Shown one piece after another: positions 47,231 through 55,769 of a stretch of DNA of 64,000 nucleotides (its first letter is position 1; every line of letters starts with the position of its first letter). The notes under the pieces are model-generated. The model saw nothing but the letters and a program-made list of their open reading frames with translations, was not told where the DNA came from and did no database searches. Position numbers and translations under genes: made by a program. This DNA is from Micromonospora violae (GTDB lineage Bacteria > Actinomycetota > Actinomycetes > Mycobacteriales > Micromonosporaceae), in assembly GCF_004217135.1 (NCBI RefSeq), contig NZ_SHKK01000001.1, positions 2,294,001-2,358,000 of the forward strand, written 5' to 3'.

Positions 47231-49273
47231 CTATCTGCGGGTCCACTGCAGCTGGCTCGTGCCGGCGCTACAGCTGCGCTGCTCGATCAGCGCACCGTTC
47301 ACGGTGCTCTGGCCGACCGTACCCAGACACATCCCGCTGTGCGCGTTGACGAGTTGCCGGGCCTCGTTCAGGGTGAACCGCTGCGCCGGGGTCGTGTTGC
47401 AGGTGGTGAGCTGGATCGCCGCCCCGGCGTCGCTGGACGCGCCGAGCACGTCGAGGCAGCGCCCACCCAACCGCACACTCCCGTCCGCCCGCACCGCCCA
47501 GAGCTGGTGCGACGCGCGGTCGTCCCGGCAGTCCCAGATCCGAAGCCGGACCGGGTCGGGTGAATCGGGCGTGCTGACGTCCAGGCAGCGGTTGCTCGCC
47601 ACCCCGACGAGCTGGTTGCCCGACCGCGCCGGGGGTGCGCTCGGCGTCGGTGACACTCGACGGTCCGGCGTGGCGGACGGGGAGACGCCTCCCGTAGCCG
47701 CCGGCCGGAAGCCCGTGGTGATCTCCCGGAACGCGTCCGTCCCCGCCACCGCCCAGTCGGACTCGGGTGTCAGCCAGGCCAGGCTGTAACCCTGCCGCTG
47801 CGCCGTCGTGAAGGTGCGCCGGCGGGCGTGCATCGCCGTACCCGCCTCGCTGGTGTAGACCCACTCCAGGTCGGCGGCCTTGAGCTGGTAGTCGACGGCG
47901 AGCAGCTCGATTCGGTGGTAGCCGCGGTACCGCTCGCCCACGGCCGGTCCGCCCAGTTCGGCCAGCGGGTCGCCGGGTGGCGAGTCGGTCCGGGTGACGA
48001 CCAGCATCCGTTCGCCGCCCGGCTCGTGGAGTTCCACCTGCTGGCCGTGGCGGGCAATCCGCCAGTCGCGGGGCGCCGGCACGGAGAAGCCGCTGGTGTC
48101 CCGGTAGACCGACCACGAGATCGGCGGGAGAGTAGCGCCCGCCGGTGCGGCAGCGGGCGTCGACGGCGCACCCGGCACGGCCGCGGCGTCCACCAACTCG
48201 GCCCCGCTGCCGGTCGGCCGCGACGCACCGCGGGTGGCCAGTGGAACCCCGACCGCCAGGCCGAGCGCGACCAGGGCCGCGAGGCCGCCGAGAAGCCGGG
48301 TCCGCCGTCGGCGGGCCGGTCCCGGACCGTCCGCCGCCGCTGTCGTCGACGACCGGGGTACGTCGGACGCGCCGACCGGAGCGGACGTGATCGCCGCTGG
48401 TGCGGGCGCGCCGGACGCCGGACGCCACGTCACGGTGATGGGTGCCGGGGTGCCGGCCAGCGCCGCCTGGAGCAACTGCTCGGCCGTTTCGGCGTCCATC
48501 CGCTCGGCCGGGTCCTTACGCAGCAGCCCGGCCAGCACCGGCGCGAGCGGTCCGGCGCGTCGCGCCACGGGAGGCGGCTCGGTGACCAGCGCGCTGAGGC
48601 TCATCAGACTCGACGGCCGGGCGTACGGGGACTGGCCCTCGACGGCGGCGTACAGGGTCGCGCCGAGCGACCACAGATCCCCCTCCGGACCCACCGTGCC
48701 GCGCATGGCCCGCTCGGGAGAGACGTACGCGGGCGAGCCGAGGACCACACCACTGAGGGTCAGGTTCACATCCTCGACGGCGGTGGCCAGGCCGAAGTCG
48801 GTGAGCACGATCCGGCCGTCCGCGCCGACGAGGATGTTGGCCGGTTTGACGTCCCGATGCATGATCCCGGCGCGGTGGGCGGCGCGCAGCGCGCCGAGCA
48901 CGGCCAGCCCGATCTCGGCGGCCCGTGCCGGCGGAATGGGGCCGTCGGTGGTGATGGTGTCGTGCAACGACCGGGACGGCACGTACTCCATCACGATCTG
49001 CGGGTCACCGTCGGCACTCAACAACACGTCGAAGACCCGGACGACGTTGACGTGGTCGAGTCGCGCGATAGCCCGGGCCTCTCGAAGTGACCTGATCCGC
49101 AATTCCTGTCGCGCCTCATTGGTCAGGCCGGGCGGCGGAACGATTTCCTTGATGGCGACGTCCCGTTGCAGCATTGGGTCGCGGGCTTTCCACACTCGAC
49201 CCATTCCGCCCTGGCCGATGAGCTCGACGACGTCATACCGATCGGTAACAAGAAGCGGCAAGATCCGTGACAC
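47231..49273 (-). CDS. Membrane Ser/Thr protein kinase with extracellular ricin-B lectin domain
   Basis: A 680-residue PknB-type kinase. The kinase domain (about 13-270) has GQGGMG, Lys42 (VAIKEI), HRD Asp141 and DFG Asp159, all intact. A Pro/Ala juxtamembrane segment leads to an RRRR-flanked single membrane helix (about 327-347). Outside the cell follow a linker domain (about 380-530) and a complete ricin-B beta-trefoil (about 555-680) with three CLD/QxW-type repeats. The layout suggests a receptor kinase that reads a glycan, perhaps of the cell wall or an exopolysaccharide. The start is GTG at 49273. It has no operon partner. Confidence 0.9.
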   Translation of the reverse strand: MSRILPLLVTDRYDVVELIGQGGMGRVWKARDPMLQRDVAIKEIVPPPGLTNEARQELRIRSLREARAIARLDHVNVVRVFDVLLSADGDPQIVMEYVPSRSLHDTITTDGPIPPARAAEIGLAVLGALRAAHRAGIMHRDVKPANILVGADGRIVLTDFGLATAVEDVNLTLSGVVLGSPAYVSPERAMRGTVGPEGDLWSLGATLYAAVEGQSPYARPSSLMSLSALVTEPPPVARRAGPLAPVLAGLLRKDPAERMDAETAEQLLQAALAGTPAPITVTWRPASGAPAPAAITSAPVGASDVPRSSTTAAADGPGPARRRRTRLLGGLAALVALGLAVGVPLATRGASRPTGSGAELVDAAAVPGAPSTPAAAPAGATLPPISWSVYRDTSGFSVPAPRDWRIARHGQQVELHEPGGERMLVVTRTDSPPGDPLAELGGPAVGERYRGYHRIELLAVDYQLKAADLEWVYTSEAGTAMHARRRTFTTAQRQGYSLAWLTPESDWAVAGTDAFREITTGFRPAATGGVSPSATPDRRVSPTPSAPPARSGNQLVGVASNRCLDVSTPDSPDPVRLRIWDCRDDRASHQLWAVRADGSVRLGGRCLDVLGASSDAGAAIQLTTCNTTPAQRFTLNEARQLVNAHSGMCLGTVGQSTVNGALIEQRSCSAGTSQLQWTRR

Positions 49274-49431
49274 CCGGCGAGGCTACCTGGCACGCCGTCG
49301 GACAATTTTCGGCAGTCGCAGCGGACGACCAAATGTGATCCCGCTCATCCCGTCGGAATGGGGCGTTGGGAACTGATTGCGGTGCGGGTCGCCGTGCTTC
49401 ACGGGATTCGGCCCTTCGTTCACAATGGCCA

Positions 49432-49472
49432 CCCGCACCGTCGTGGCGAGGGCCGCCCGCACCGTCGTGGCG
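49432..49472. repeat. 17-base direct repeat next to the LLM oxidoreductase gene end
   Basis: Two identical copies of CCCGCACCGTCGTGGCG start at 49432 and 49456, the second ending two bases before the stop of the convergent gene. The rest of the 201-base gap between the kinase start and this gene shows no gene. Confidence 0.5.
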
Positions 49473-49474
49473 GA

Positions 49475-50347
49475 TCAGCCGATGTCGGCCAACCGGGGCA
49501 GCACCTCGTCGCCGAGCCGCTGGGCGAACTCGACCGGGTGCCGATCCGGTGTCACCTGCACCTCGCTCACGCCGAGCGTGGCGTACGCGGCGACCTCGGC
49601 GAGGAACGCGTCGACGTCGTCCAACGGCGCCTGGGCGGCGACGACCGTCTTCTCGATGGTGTCGTAGTCGCGGCCCTCGGCGGCGCAGTGCCCGCGCAGC
49701 ACATCCAGCTTGCGGGCGATGTCGTCGGTGCCACCGCGACCGAACAGGTTGCAGGCGTCGGCATACCGGGCCACCAGCAGCAAGGTCTTCTTCTCGCCCC
49801 CGCCACCGATCATGATGGGCGGGTGCGGGCGGCTCAACGGCTGCGGTGAGTTGATGGTCTCGGCGAGCTGGTAGTGCTGCCCGTTGAACGGGCCGTCGTC
49901 GGCGCTCCACATCTGCCGGCAGATGCGCAGCGTCTCCTCCAACCGCTCGAACCGCTCGGCCACCGGGACCACCGGCACGCCCAGCCCGAGCTGCTCCCGC
50001 TCGTACCAGGAGGCGCCGATGCCGAGGCGGGCGCGGCCGCCGGAGAGCACGTCGAGGGTCGTCACGGTCTTGGCGAGCAACCCCGGGTAGCGGTACATCA
50101 CACCGGTGACCAGCACACCCAGCGTCATCCGCCGCGTCGCCGCCGCGACGTAGCCCAGCGTGGTGTACGCCTCCAGCATCGGCTCCTCGGCCGCGAACAC
50201 CGCGTCCATCTGGAAGAAGTGATCCATCACCGTGAACGATGCGACACCGGCCTGCTCGGCGGTGGTCGCCGTCTGCGCCAGGGTCGGCGCGATCGCGGCC
50301 GGGTCGGCCGGGATCGAGTAGTTCCAGTAGTGCAGCCCGAGCTTCAT
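49475..50347 (-). CDS. LLM-class F420-dependent oxidoreductase
   Basis: TIM-barrel flavin/F420 protein of 290 residues starting MKLGLHYWNYS. It shows the luciferase-like features SFTVMDHFFQM, TTLDVLSGGRARLGIGASWYEREQLGLG and IMIGGGGEKKTL. This subgroup is annotated as F420-dependent oxidoreductases; a substrate cannot be deduced. The ATG at 50347 has GGAGG eight bases upstream, which excludes the longer frame. It is divergent from the acyltransferase/racemase/ligase trio. Confidence 0.9.
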   Translation of the reverse strand: MKLGLHYWNYSIPADPAAIAPTLAQTATTAEQAGVASFTVMDHFFQMDAVFAAEEPMLEAYTTLGYVAAATRRMTLGVLVTGVMYRYPGLLAKTVTTLDVLSGGRARLGIGASWYEREQLGLGVPVVPVAERFERLEETLRICRQMWSADDGPFNGQHYQLAETINSPQPLSRPHPPIMIGGGGEKKTLLLVARYADACNLFGRGGTDDIARKLDVLRGHCAAEGRDYDTIEKTVVAAQAPLDDVDAFLAEVAAYATLGVSEVQVTPDRHPVEFAQRLGDEVLPRLADIG

Positions 50348-50485
50348 GTTCGGCACCTCCAAACCGAGCCTAGTGCCGCCCGGCGTCCGCTGGGGCCCGC
50401 TCGGAATCGACTCCGGCGGCATCCATTACCGGGTCATGACAATTCGTGGATCCCGTGCGGATATCCGGCTGGCAGCTTTCGGTAC

Positions 50486-51634
50486 GTGATCCAACAGCTG
50501 TCTCCGACCGAGCACCGGCCCGTCGACCTGGGCCCGGCCGCCCCGCGCGTCCGGTTCCGCCACCGCTACCGGGCCGGGACCGCGTCCGCCGCAGGACCGT
50601 CCCAGCGGGCCCAGTGGGCCGATGCCGCGAAGGGCGTCTGCATCGTCCTCGTCGTTCTGTGGCACGTCGTCGTCAAGGACTACCTCCAGATCGACTGGCA
50701 CATCGGCCTACCGGTGCCGGGCTTCTGGGGAACGCTGGGTGAGCAGTTCCTCCCGCTGCGGATGCCGCTGTTCTTCACCATCTCGGGCGTCTTCGCGGCG
50801 AACGCCGCCCAGCGGCCGTGGCGGCTCGTGGCCCGCGGCCGCATCGCCGGGTTCCTCTACCTGTACGCGATCTGGCTGTTGATCCACACCGTGGTCCTCG
50901 CCGCCGCGCCGCAACTGCCCACCGACCGTGCCACCTCGGCTCTCGGTCTGCTGGAGCAGCTCACCATCACCCCGTCCAACCTCTGGTACCTGTACGCCCT
51001 GGCGCTGTACTTCACGATCGCCAAGGCGACCCGTCGGGTGCCCCGGGCGGTGGTCCTGGTCCCCGCCGCCGCGCTGTCCGCTATCGCCGCCGCCGGCCTG
51101 CTCGACACCCCGGGCAACCGCGCCGGCCTCTACCAGAACCTGGTCTTCTTCCTCGCCGGTCTGCACCTGCGGCCACAGATCCAGCAGTGGGCCGCCACCG
51201 CCAACCGGCGTCGTCTGCTGCTGACCTCGGGCGGTTACGTCCTCGCCCTCGCCGCGATGGCGGTGACCGGCGCCCAGCAGTGGTTCGGCGTGTGGCCGGC
51301 CGTCTCCGTGCTGGCAGTGATCTTCGGCATAACCGCCGCTGCCCGGCTGGCCCGGTGGTCGGCGCTCAGCGATCCGCTGGCTAGGCTCGGCCGCATCACC
51401 CTGCCGATCTACGTCATCCACATGCCGGTCCTGGCCCTGCTGCACCGGCTGTTGCTCGTACCGGTTTCCGGGCTGGGCGGGTCCGCTCAGGTCCTGATCG
51501 TGTTCATTTATCCGATTCTGCTGACCGGTCTGGTGATCGGCCTGAGCCTGGCCGTGCACCGCGGGTTGCTGGCGGTTCGCGCCGGTTGGCTGTTCGCGCT
51601 CCCCGCCAAGCGCCGGTTGGCGGCGGCCGGATGA
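50486..51634 (+). CDS. Acyltransferase-3 family membrane protein (VanTm-like)
   Basis: Integral-membrane protein of 382 residues with about ten helices. AT3 features are KGVCIVLVVLWHVVVKDY (conserved His in helix 1), MPLFFTISGVFA and LPIYVIHMPVLALLHR. Alone it would be called an O-acyltransferase. But its last four bases overlap the start of a racemase gene, and the order (AT3 membrane module, then Alr-like racemase) is that of VanT, the membrane serine racemase of D-Ser-type glycopeptide resistance. In the vanL operon these modules are also separate genes (vanTm, vanTr). The GTG start at 50486 is the best available but not certain. Confidence 0.75.
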   Translation: MIQQLSPTEHRPVDLGPAAPRVRFRHRYRAGTASAAGPSQRAQWADAAKGVCIVLVVLWHVVVKDYLQIDWHIGLPVPGFWGTLGEQFLPLRMPLFFTISGVFAANAAQRPWRLVARGRIAGFLYLYAIWLLIHTVVLAAAPQLPTDRATSALGLLEQLTITPSNLWYLYALALYFTIAKATRRVPRAVVLVPAAALSAIAAAGLLDTPGNRAGLYQNLVFFLAGLHLRPQIQQWAATANRRRLLLTSGGYVLALAAMAVTGAQQWFGVWPAVSVLAVIFGITAAARLARWSALSDPLARLGRITLPIYVIHMPVLALLHRLLLVPVSGLGGSAQVLIVFIYPILLTGLVIGLSLAVHRGLLAVRAGWLFALPAKRRLAAAG

Positions 51635-52773
51635 GCGCCCTGGCCGAAGCCCTGGTCGACCTCGACGCCATCGCCAGCAACGTGCGGGCCATCGCGTCGG
51701 TCACCGGCAACGCGCTGATGGCGGTGGTGAAGGCCGACGGGTTCGGCCACGGCGCGGTGCCGGTGGCCAGGGCCGCGCTGCGTGCCGGCGCCACCTGGTT
51801 GGGGGTGACCTCGACGGCCGAGGCGCTGGCCCTGCGCGACGCGGGTGTGACCGCGCCCACACTGAGCTGGCTGCACGGCCCGAACGACGACTTCGGTATG
51901 TTGATCAAGTGTGGCGTCGACGTCGGCGTGTCCACGACGACGCACCTGCACGCCGTCGCCGACGCGGCCCGTCTGCTGGGCGTACCGGCCATGGTGCAGC
52001 TCAAGGCGGACACCGGGTTGTCCCGCAACGGGGCCGCCGGGAACGACTGGCCCGAGTTGGTCGGTTGGGCCCGCAAGTACGAGCGGGAGGGCGGGATCCG
52101 GGTGCGCGGGGTGTGGTCCCACCTCGCCGACGCCGACCTGCCGGGCGCCCCCGAGCTCACCCGGCAGGTGGCGATCTTCGAGGAGGCGCTGCGGACCGCG
52201 CGGGCGGCCGGCCTGGACCCCGACCTCGTGCACCTGGCCAACTCGGCAGCGGCGCTCGACGCGCCACGGACCCGCTTCGACCTCTGCCGGATCGGAATCG
52301 CCCTGTACGGCGTGGACCCGTTCGGCGCCGGCGGTCCGGGCGAGTTCGGGCTGCACGCCGCGATGACGCTGCGGACGAGCGTGGTCAACGTCAAGCGGGT
52401 GCCGGCCGGGACGGGCGTCTCCTACGGGCCCGAGCACGTGACCGACGCACCGACCACGCTGGCGCTGCTGCCGCTCGGCTACGCCGACGGGTTGCCGCGG
52501 GCCACGGGCGGTCGCGCCTCGGTGTGGCTCGCCGGCCGACGGTGCCCGGTCGTCGGACGCATCGCCATGGACCAGTGCGTGGTCGACGCCGGGGATCTTC
52601 CCGTGGCGATCGGCGACCCGGTCGTGGTGTTCGGCCCCGCCGAGGGTGAGCAGGGCCCGCCGACAGTCGTCGAGTGGGCCCGCTGGGCCGACACCAACCC
52701 CCACGAGATCTTGACCGGCATCGGGGCCCGGGTGGCCCGCGACCACCTCCACGGAAGGGCACGTAATTCATGA
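51631..52773 (+). CDS. Alanine/serine racemase (Alr fold, VanTr-like)
   Basis: PLP enzyme of 380 residues supplying a D-amino acid. It has PLP-lysine Lys34 (VVKADGFGHG) and catalytic Tyr265 (GVSYGPEH). The substrate loop reads GYADGLPR, like VanT, where alanine racemases usually have DGYPR. By my alignment the residue equivalent to Tyr354 of Geobacillus Alr (Asn in VanT) is His358 (NPHEIL), so substrate choice between Ala and Ser is open. ATG at 51631 overlaps the previous stop (ATGA), and its own stop overlaps the ligase start, so all three genes are translationally coupled. Confidence 0.9.
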   Translation: MSALAEALVDLDAIASNVRAIASVTGNALMAVVKADGFGHGAVPVARAALRAGATWLGVTSTAEALALRDAGVTAPTLSWLHGPNDDFGMLIKCGVDVGVSTTTHLHAVADAARLLGVPAMVQLKADTGLSRNGAAGNDWPELVGWARKYEREGGIRVRGVWSHLADADLPGAPELTRQVAIFEEALRTARAAGLDPDLVHLANSAAALDAPRTRFDLCRIGIALYGVDPFGAGGPGEFGLHAAMTLRTSVVNVKRVPAGTGVSYGPEHVTDAPTTLALLPLGYADGLPRATGGRASVWLAGRRCPVVGRIAMDQCVVDAGDLPVAIGDPVVVFGPAEGEQGPPTVVEWARWADTNPHEILTGIGARVARDHLHGRARNS

Positions 52774-53792
52774 CAACCCGACTGGCAGTGCTGTACGGCG
52801 GGCAGAGCGGTGAGCACGAGGTGTCCTGCCGCTCGGCGGCGAGCATCCTCGCCCACCTGGACCGTGAGCAGTACCAGGTCACCGAGGTGCTCATCGACCG
52901 CGACGGCGGGTGGCACGTCGACGGCCAACCGACGCCACTGCCGGCGGCGTTGCGCGTGCTGCGCGCCCAGGACGTGGTGTTCCCGGCCCTGCACGGCCCG
53001 TACGGCGAGGACGGCACGGTGTCGTCGCTGCTGGAGTGGCTCGGCGTGCCGTACGTCGGCAACGGTGTCTTCGCCAGCGCCGCCGGCATGGACAAGGGGG
53101 TCACCAAACGGCTCCTCGCGGCGGAGGGCCTGCGGGTCAGCCCGGGGGTGACCCTGCGTCCGGGCGAGGACCTGTCCCCCGATGACCAGCGTCGGTTGGA
53201 GCTGCCGGTGTTCGTGAAGCCGGCCCGGGCCGGGTCGAGCCTGGGCGTCGTGAAGGTGGACGACTGGGCGGGGGTTCCCGCCGCGGTGGAGCAGGCCCGC
53301 CAGGTCGATCCGAAGGTGCTCATCGAGCAGGGGGCGCGCGGGCGCGAGATCGACGTGGCCGTCCTCCAACACCCGGACGGCCGGGTGCAGGCCGGCCCGC
53401 CGCTGGAGATCCGGGTGACCGGCGCCGGCTTCTTCGACTACGACGCGAAGTACGACGGCGGGGCGATCTTCCAGATCCCCGCCCCGCTCGACGAGGCGAC
53501 CACCGAGGTGCTTCAGGACCGTGCGATCCGCGCCTTCCAGGCCCTCGACTGCCGCGGCCTGCTGCGGGTCGACTTCTTCCTGCCGACCGAGGGGTCGCCG
53601 GAGCCCATCGTGAACGAGGTCAACACGTTCCCCGGTTTCACCGCCGCGTCACAGTTCCCGCAGATCTGGCAGCAGGCCGGCATCGGGTTCGCCGCGCTGA
53701 TCGACATCCTGATCTCCGGCGCGCTCGCGGACCAGGACCACAGCCACCACAGCGGGCTGCCCCGGCAGGCACGAGCGGTCGACCTGGTGTGA
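52770..53792 (+). CDS. D-Ala-D-X ligase (Ddl/Van family)
   Basis: ATP-grasp ligase of 340 residues. It shows LYGGQSGEHEVS at the N-terminus, FPALHGPYGEDGT, the ATP-loop PARAGSSLG, and metal ligands in LLRVDFFLPTEG and VNEVNTFPGF. The specificity loop at 222-228 reads FDYDAKY. AKY is the form seen in D-Ala-D-Ala ligases, whereas D-Ala-D-Ser ligases have EKY and VanA/VanB types differ further. The enzyme is therefore probably a D-Ala-D-Ala ligase despite its VanT-like neighbours. It is likely a second ligase beside the housekeeping one. Confidence 0.9.
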   Translation: MTTRLAVLYGGQSGEHEVSCRSAASILAHLDREQYQVTEVLIDRDGGWHVDGQPTPLPAALRVLRAQDVVFPALHGPYGEDGTVSSLLEWLGVPYVGNGVFASAAGMDKGVTKRLLAAEGLRVSPGVTLRPGEDLSPDDQRRLELPVFVKPARAGSSLGVVKVDDWAGVPAAVEQARQVDPKVLIEQGARGREIDVAVLQHPDGRVQAGPPLEIRVTGAGFFDYDAKYDGGAIFQIPAPLDEATTEVLQDRAIRAFQALDCRGLLRVDFFLPTEGSPEPIVNEVNTFPGFTAASQFPQIWQQAGIGFAALIDILISGALADQDHSHHSGLPRQARAVDLV

Positions 53793-53808
53793 GGTGAGCG
53801 GTGCCCGG

Positions 53809-54315
53809 TCAGCGGATCGGGCACCGCCGAGGCGGCCGGGCGCCGTCCGGCCCGACGATGGTGACCGGACCGGTACTCGTCGCGAGGCCGGTCCGCGCCG
53901 CGGCGTCGGCGGCCGTGCAGACGATCTGGTGGACCGCGTTCACCGACAACGCCCGCGCCGCGGTGGCGGTCCGCACGGTGACGCCATCGGTTTGATCGGC
54001 CGTGGGCGTCACCGTGACCGGGTCGAATCCGGCCGGCACCTCGCTGGTGAAGCCCTGGCGGCGTTCGTTCTCCGCCGGGCCGGCCGCGAGCAGGGCGAGG
54101 ATGGTGGCGGTGTCGGGAACCGCCCTCGCCGGACGGACGACCAGCACGATGTCGCCCTGGGCGACCAGGTAGAGCCCGAAGCCCTGGGCGGGGCCGCTGA
54201 CCGCTGACCGACCGGTGATCACGTCGCTGGGGCGTACCCCACAACCCGCTGCCAGCAGCGTGCTGAGCAGCAGCCCGCCGGCAAGAAGGGCGCGGCCGGT
54301 CCGCCGGCCGCTCAC
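53809..54315 (-). CDS. Small lipoprotein, GerMN-like, in a two-component operon
   Basis: Lipoprotein of 168 residues with lipobox LLAAGC. The mature part resembles the GerMN/sporulation-spore-germination fold (VVRPARAVPDTATILALLAAGP, then a Thr/Val-rich strand region and a second Cys pair). Its GTG start overlaps the kinase stop. A lipoprotein coupled to an OmpR/EnvZ-type pair recalls CseA with CseB/CseC in Streptomyces, where the lipoprotein tunes kinase signalling. That role is inferred from layout only. Confidence 0.8.
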   Translation of the reverse strand: MSGRRTGRALLAGGLLLSTLLAAGCGVRPSDVITGRSAVSGPAQGFGLYLVAQGDIVLVVRPARAVPDTATILALLAAGPAENERRQGFTSEVPAGFDPVTVTPTADQTDGVTVRTATAARALSVNAVHQIVCTAADAAARTGLATSTGPVTIVGPDGARPPRRCPIR

Positions 54316-55769
54316 CGGTCGCCTCCGGCGTCCGTCGTCTCGCGGGGCAGCCGGAGGGTGAAGACCGCGCCGCCGGCCGGGCCGTTGCCCGCGACGAGGG
54401 CCCCCCGTCGCTCGCCGTGGCGGTGCAGCCGCGCGTTCTCCCAGGAGATGGCGAGGCCCAGACCACTGCCCTCGGAGCGGGTACGCGCGGTGTCGGCCTT
54501 GTAGAAGCGGTCGAAGACGTGCGGCAGCACCTCCGGGTCCAGCCCCGGCCCCTGGTCGGCCACCTCGATGGTGACCCAGTCCGGGTCGGCGCTCAGCCGC
54601 ACGGACACCGGTTCGGCACCGTGCCGAAAGGCGTTGCCGACCAGGTTGGCGACGATGACGTCCAGCCGGCGGGGATCGAGCCGGGCCAGCACCCCGGGCG
54701 GCAGGTCGGCGCGTACCCGGTCGACCCAGCCGCGGATCCGCAGGGTCGCGGTCACCGCCGCGCCCACGTCCACCTCGTCGAGGGCGAGCCGCGCCGTGCC
54801 GGAGTCGAACCTGCTGACCTCCATGAGGTCGTTGACCAGTTGGGTGAGGTTCTGCGCCTCCTGGCTGACCAGCCGAGCGGCCCGGCCCGCGTCCCCGGGC
54901 AGGTGGTCGGCCTCCTCGTCGAGCACGTCGGTGACCGCCGTCATCGCGGCCAGCGGCGTACGGAGTTCGTGCGAGACGTCGGCGACGAAACGGCGCGCAT
55001 CGGCTTCCATCCGCCGCAGCTCACCGACCTGACGCTCCAGTGTGCCCGCGGTCTCGTTGAAGGTCCGCGCCACGTCGGCCAGTTCGTCGACACCCCGGAC
55101 CGTCAGCCGGGTGCTCAGGTCGCCCTCACCGAGGCGACGCGCCGCCCGGCCCAGGTCGCGGACGGGTCGCAGGACTCCGCGGGCGGACAGCAGGGCCAGC
55201 AGGACGGCGAGGACCAGGGAGAACCCGCCGGTCAGCCACGCCCTGGTGGCGAGCCGGTCGATGCTCTGCTGCTCGGGCACGAGACTGCGCACCGAGTAGA
55301 CCTCCAGCCCGGACGCCTGGGACGTGCCGTCGGTGCGGTCGAGCTTCAGTTGGGTGCCGATGAGCAGCCAGGGTTGGCCGTTGAGCGAGACACGCTGCCA
55401 GGCGATCTGGCCGTCGCTGACCGCCTGGCGCAGCTCGGGAGTGAGCGGGGCGGGGGTCTGGGAGCCCTGCCCCCGCATGTTGCGGTAGAGCACCACCGCG
55501 AACCCCTCCCGGTCGGAGAGCCGCTGGGCCAACAGGTCCAGCTCAGCCTGGGTCGGCGGGATCTGACTTATCGGGTAGACCTTGGTGAGTTGGTCGGTCA
55601 GCGACAACACGGCCGCGTCCTGCGCCTGTTGGAGAATGACGGTCCGGGCCTGGAAGTAGCTGCCGCTGGCCACGATGGACGTGGTGGTCACCCCCAGCAG
55701 CGCGAACGCCAGGATGAGCCGGACCCGTAGGCCCGATACCTGGGCGGCGATCGAGCGCCAGAACGTCAC
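54312..55769 (-). CDS. Sensor histidine kinase, EnvZ/MtrB type
   Basis: Membrane kinase of 485 residues: helix 1 at about 17-36, an extracellular sensor (40-175), helix 2 (178-196), a HAMP domain (198-250), HisKA with phosphoacceptor His267 (FVADVSHELRTPLAAMTAV), and an ATPase domain (VGNAFRHGAEP, DQGPGLDPEVLPHVFDRFY, GSGLGLAI). The GTG start at 55769 overlaps the response-regulator stop. With the regulator and lipoprotein it forms a three-gene operon resembling AfsQ1/Q2 or CseBC envelope-stress systems. It converges on the ligase gene and may sense cell-wall damage. Confidence 0.92.
   Translation of the reverse strand: MTFWRSIAAQVSGLRVRLILAFALLGVTTTSIVASGSYFQARTVILQQAQDAAVLSLTDQLTKVYPISQIPPTQAELDLLAQRLSDREGFAVVLYRNMRGQGSQTPAPLTPELRQAVSDGQIAWQRVSLNGQPWLLIGTQLKLDRTDGTSQASGLEVYSVRSLVPEQQSIDRLATRAWLTGGFSLVLAVLLALLSARGVLRPVRDLGRAARRLGEGDLSTRLTVRGVDELADVARTFNETAGTLERQVGELRRMEADARRFVADVSHELRTPLAAMTAVTDVLDEEADHLPGDAGRAARLVSQEAQNLTQLVNDLMEVSRFDSGTARLALDEVDVGAAVTATLRIRGWVDRVRADLPPGVLARLDPRRLDVIVANLVGNAFRHGAEPVSVRLSADPDWVTIEVADQGPGLDPEVLPHVFDRFYKADTARTRSEGSGLGLAISWENARLHRHGERRGALVAGNGPAGGAVFTLRLPRETTDAGGDR

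Noticed and set aside
49432..49472. The 17-base direct repeat as a possible attachment site or insertion scar
   Set aside because: The copies are only 24 bases apart, with no integrase, transposase or tRNA gene nearby; local slippage explains it.
50486..53792. A full glycopeptide-resistance operon (vanHAX type)
   Set aside because: No D-lactate dehydrogenase, D,D-dipeptidase or D,D-carboxypeptidase gene is present and the ligase has the AKY loop of D-Ala-D-Ala ligases.
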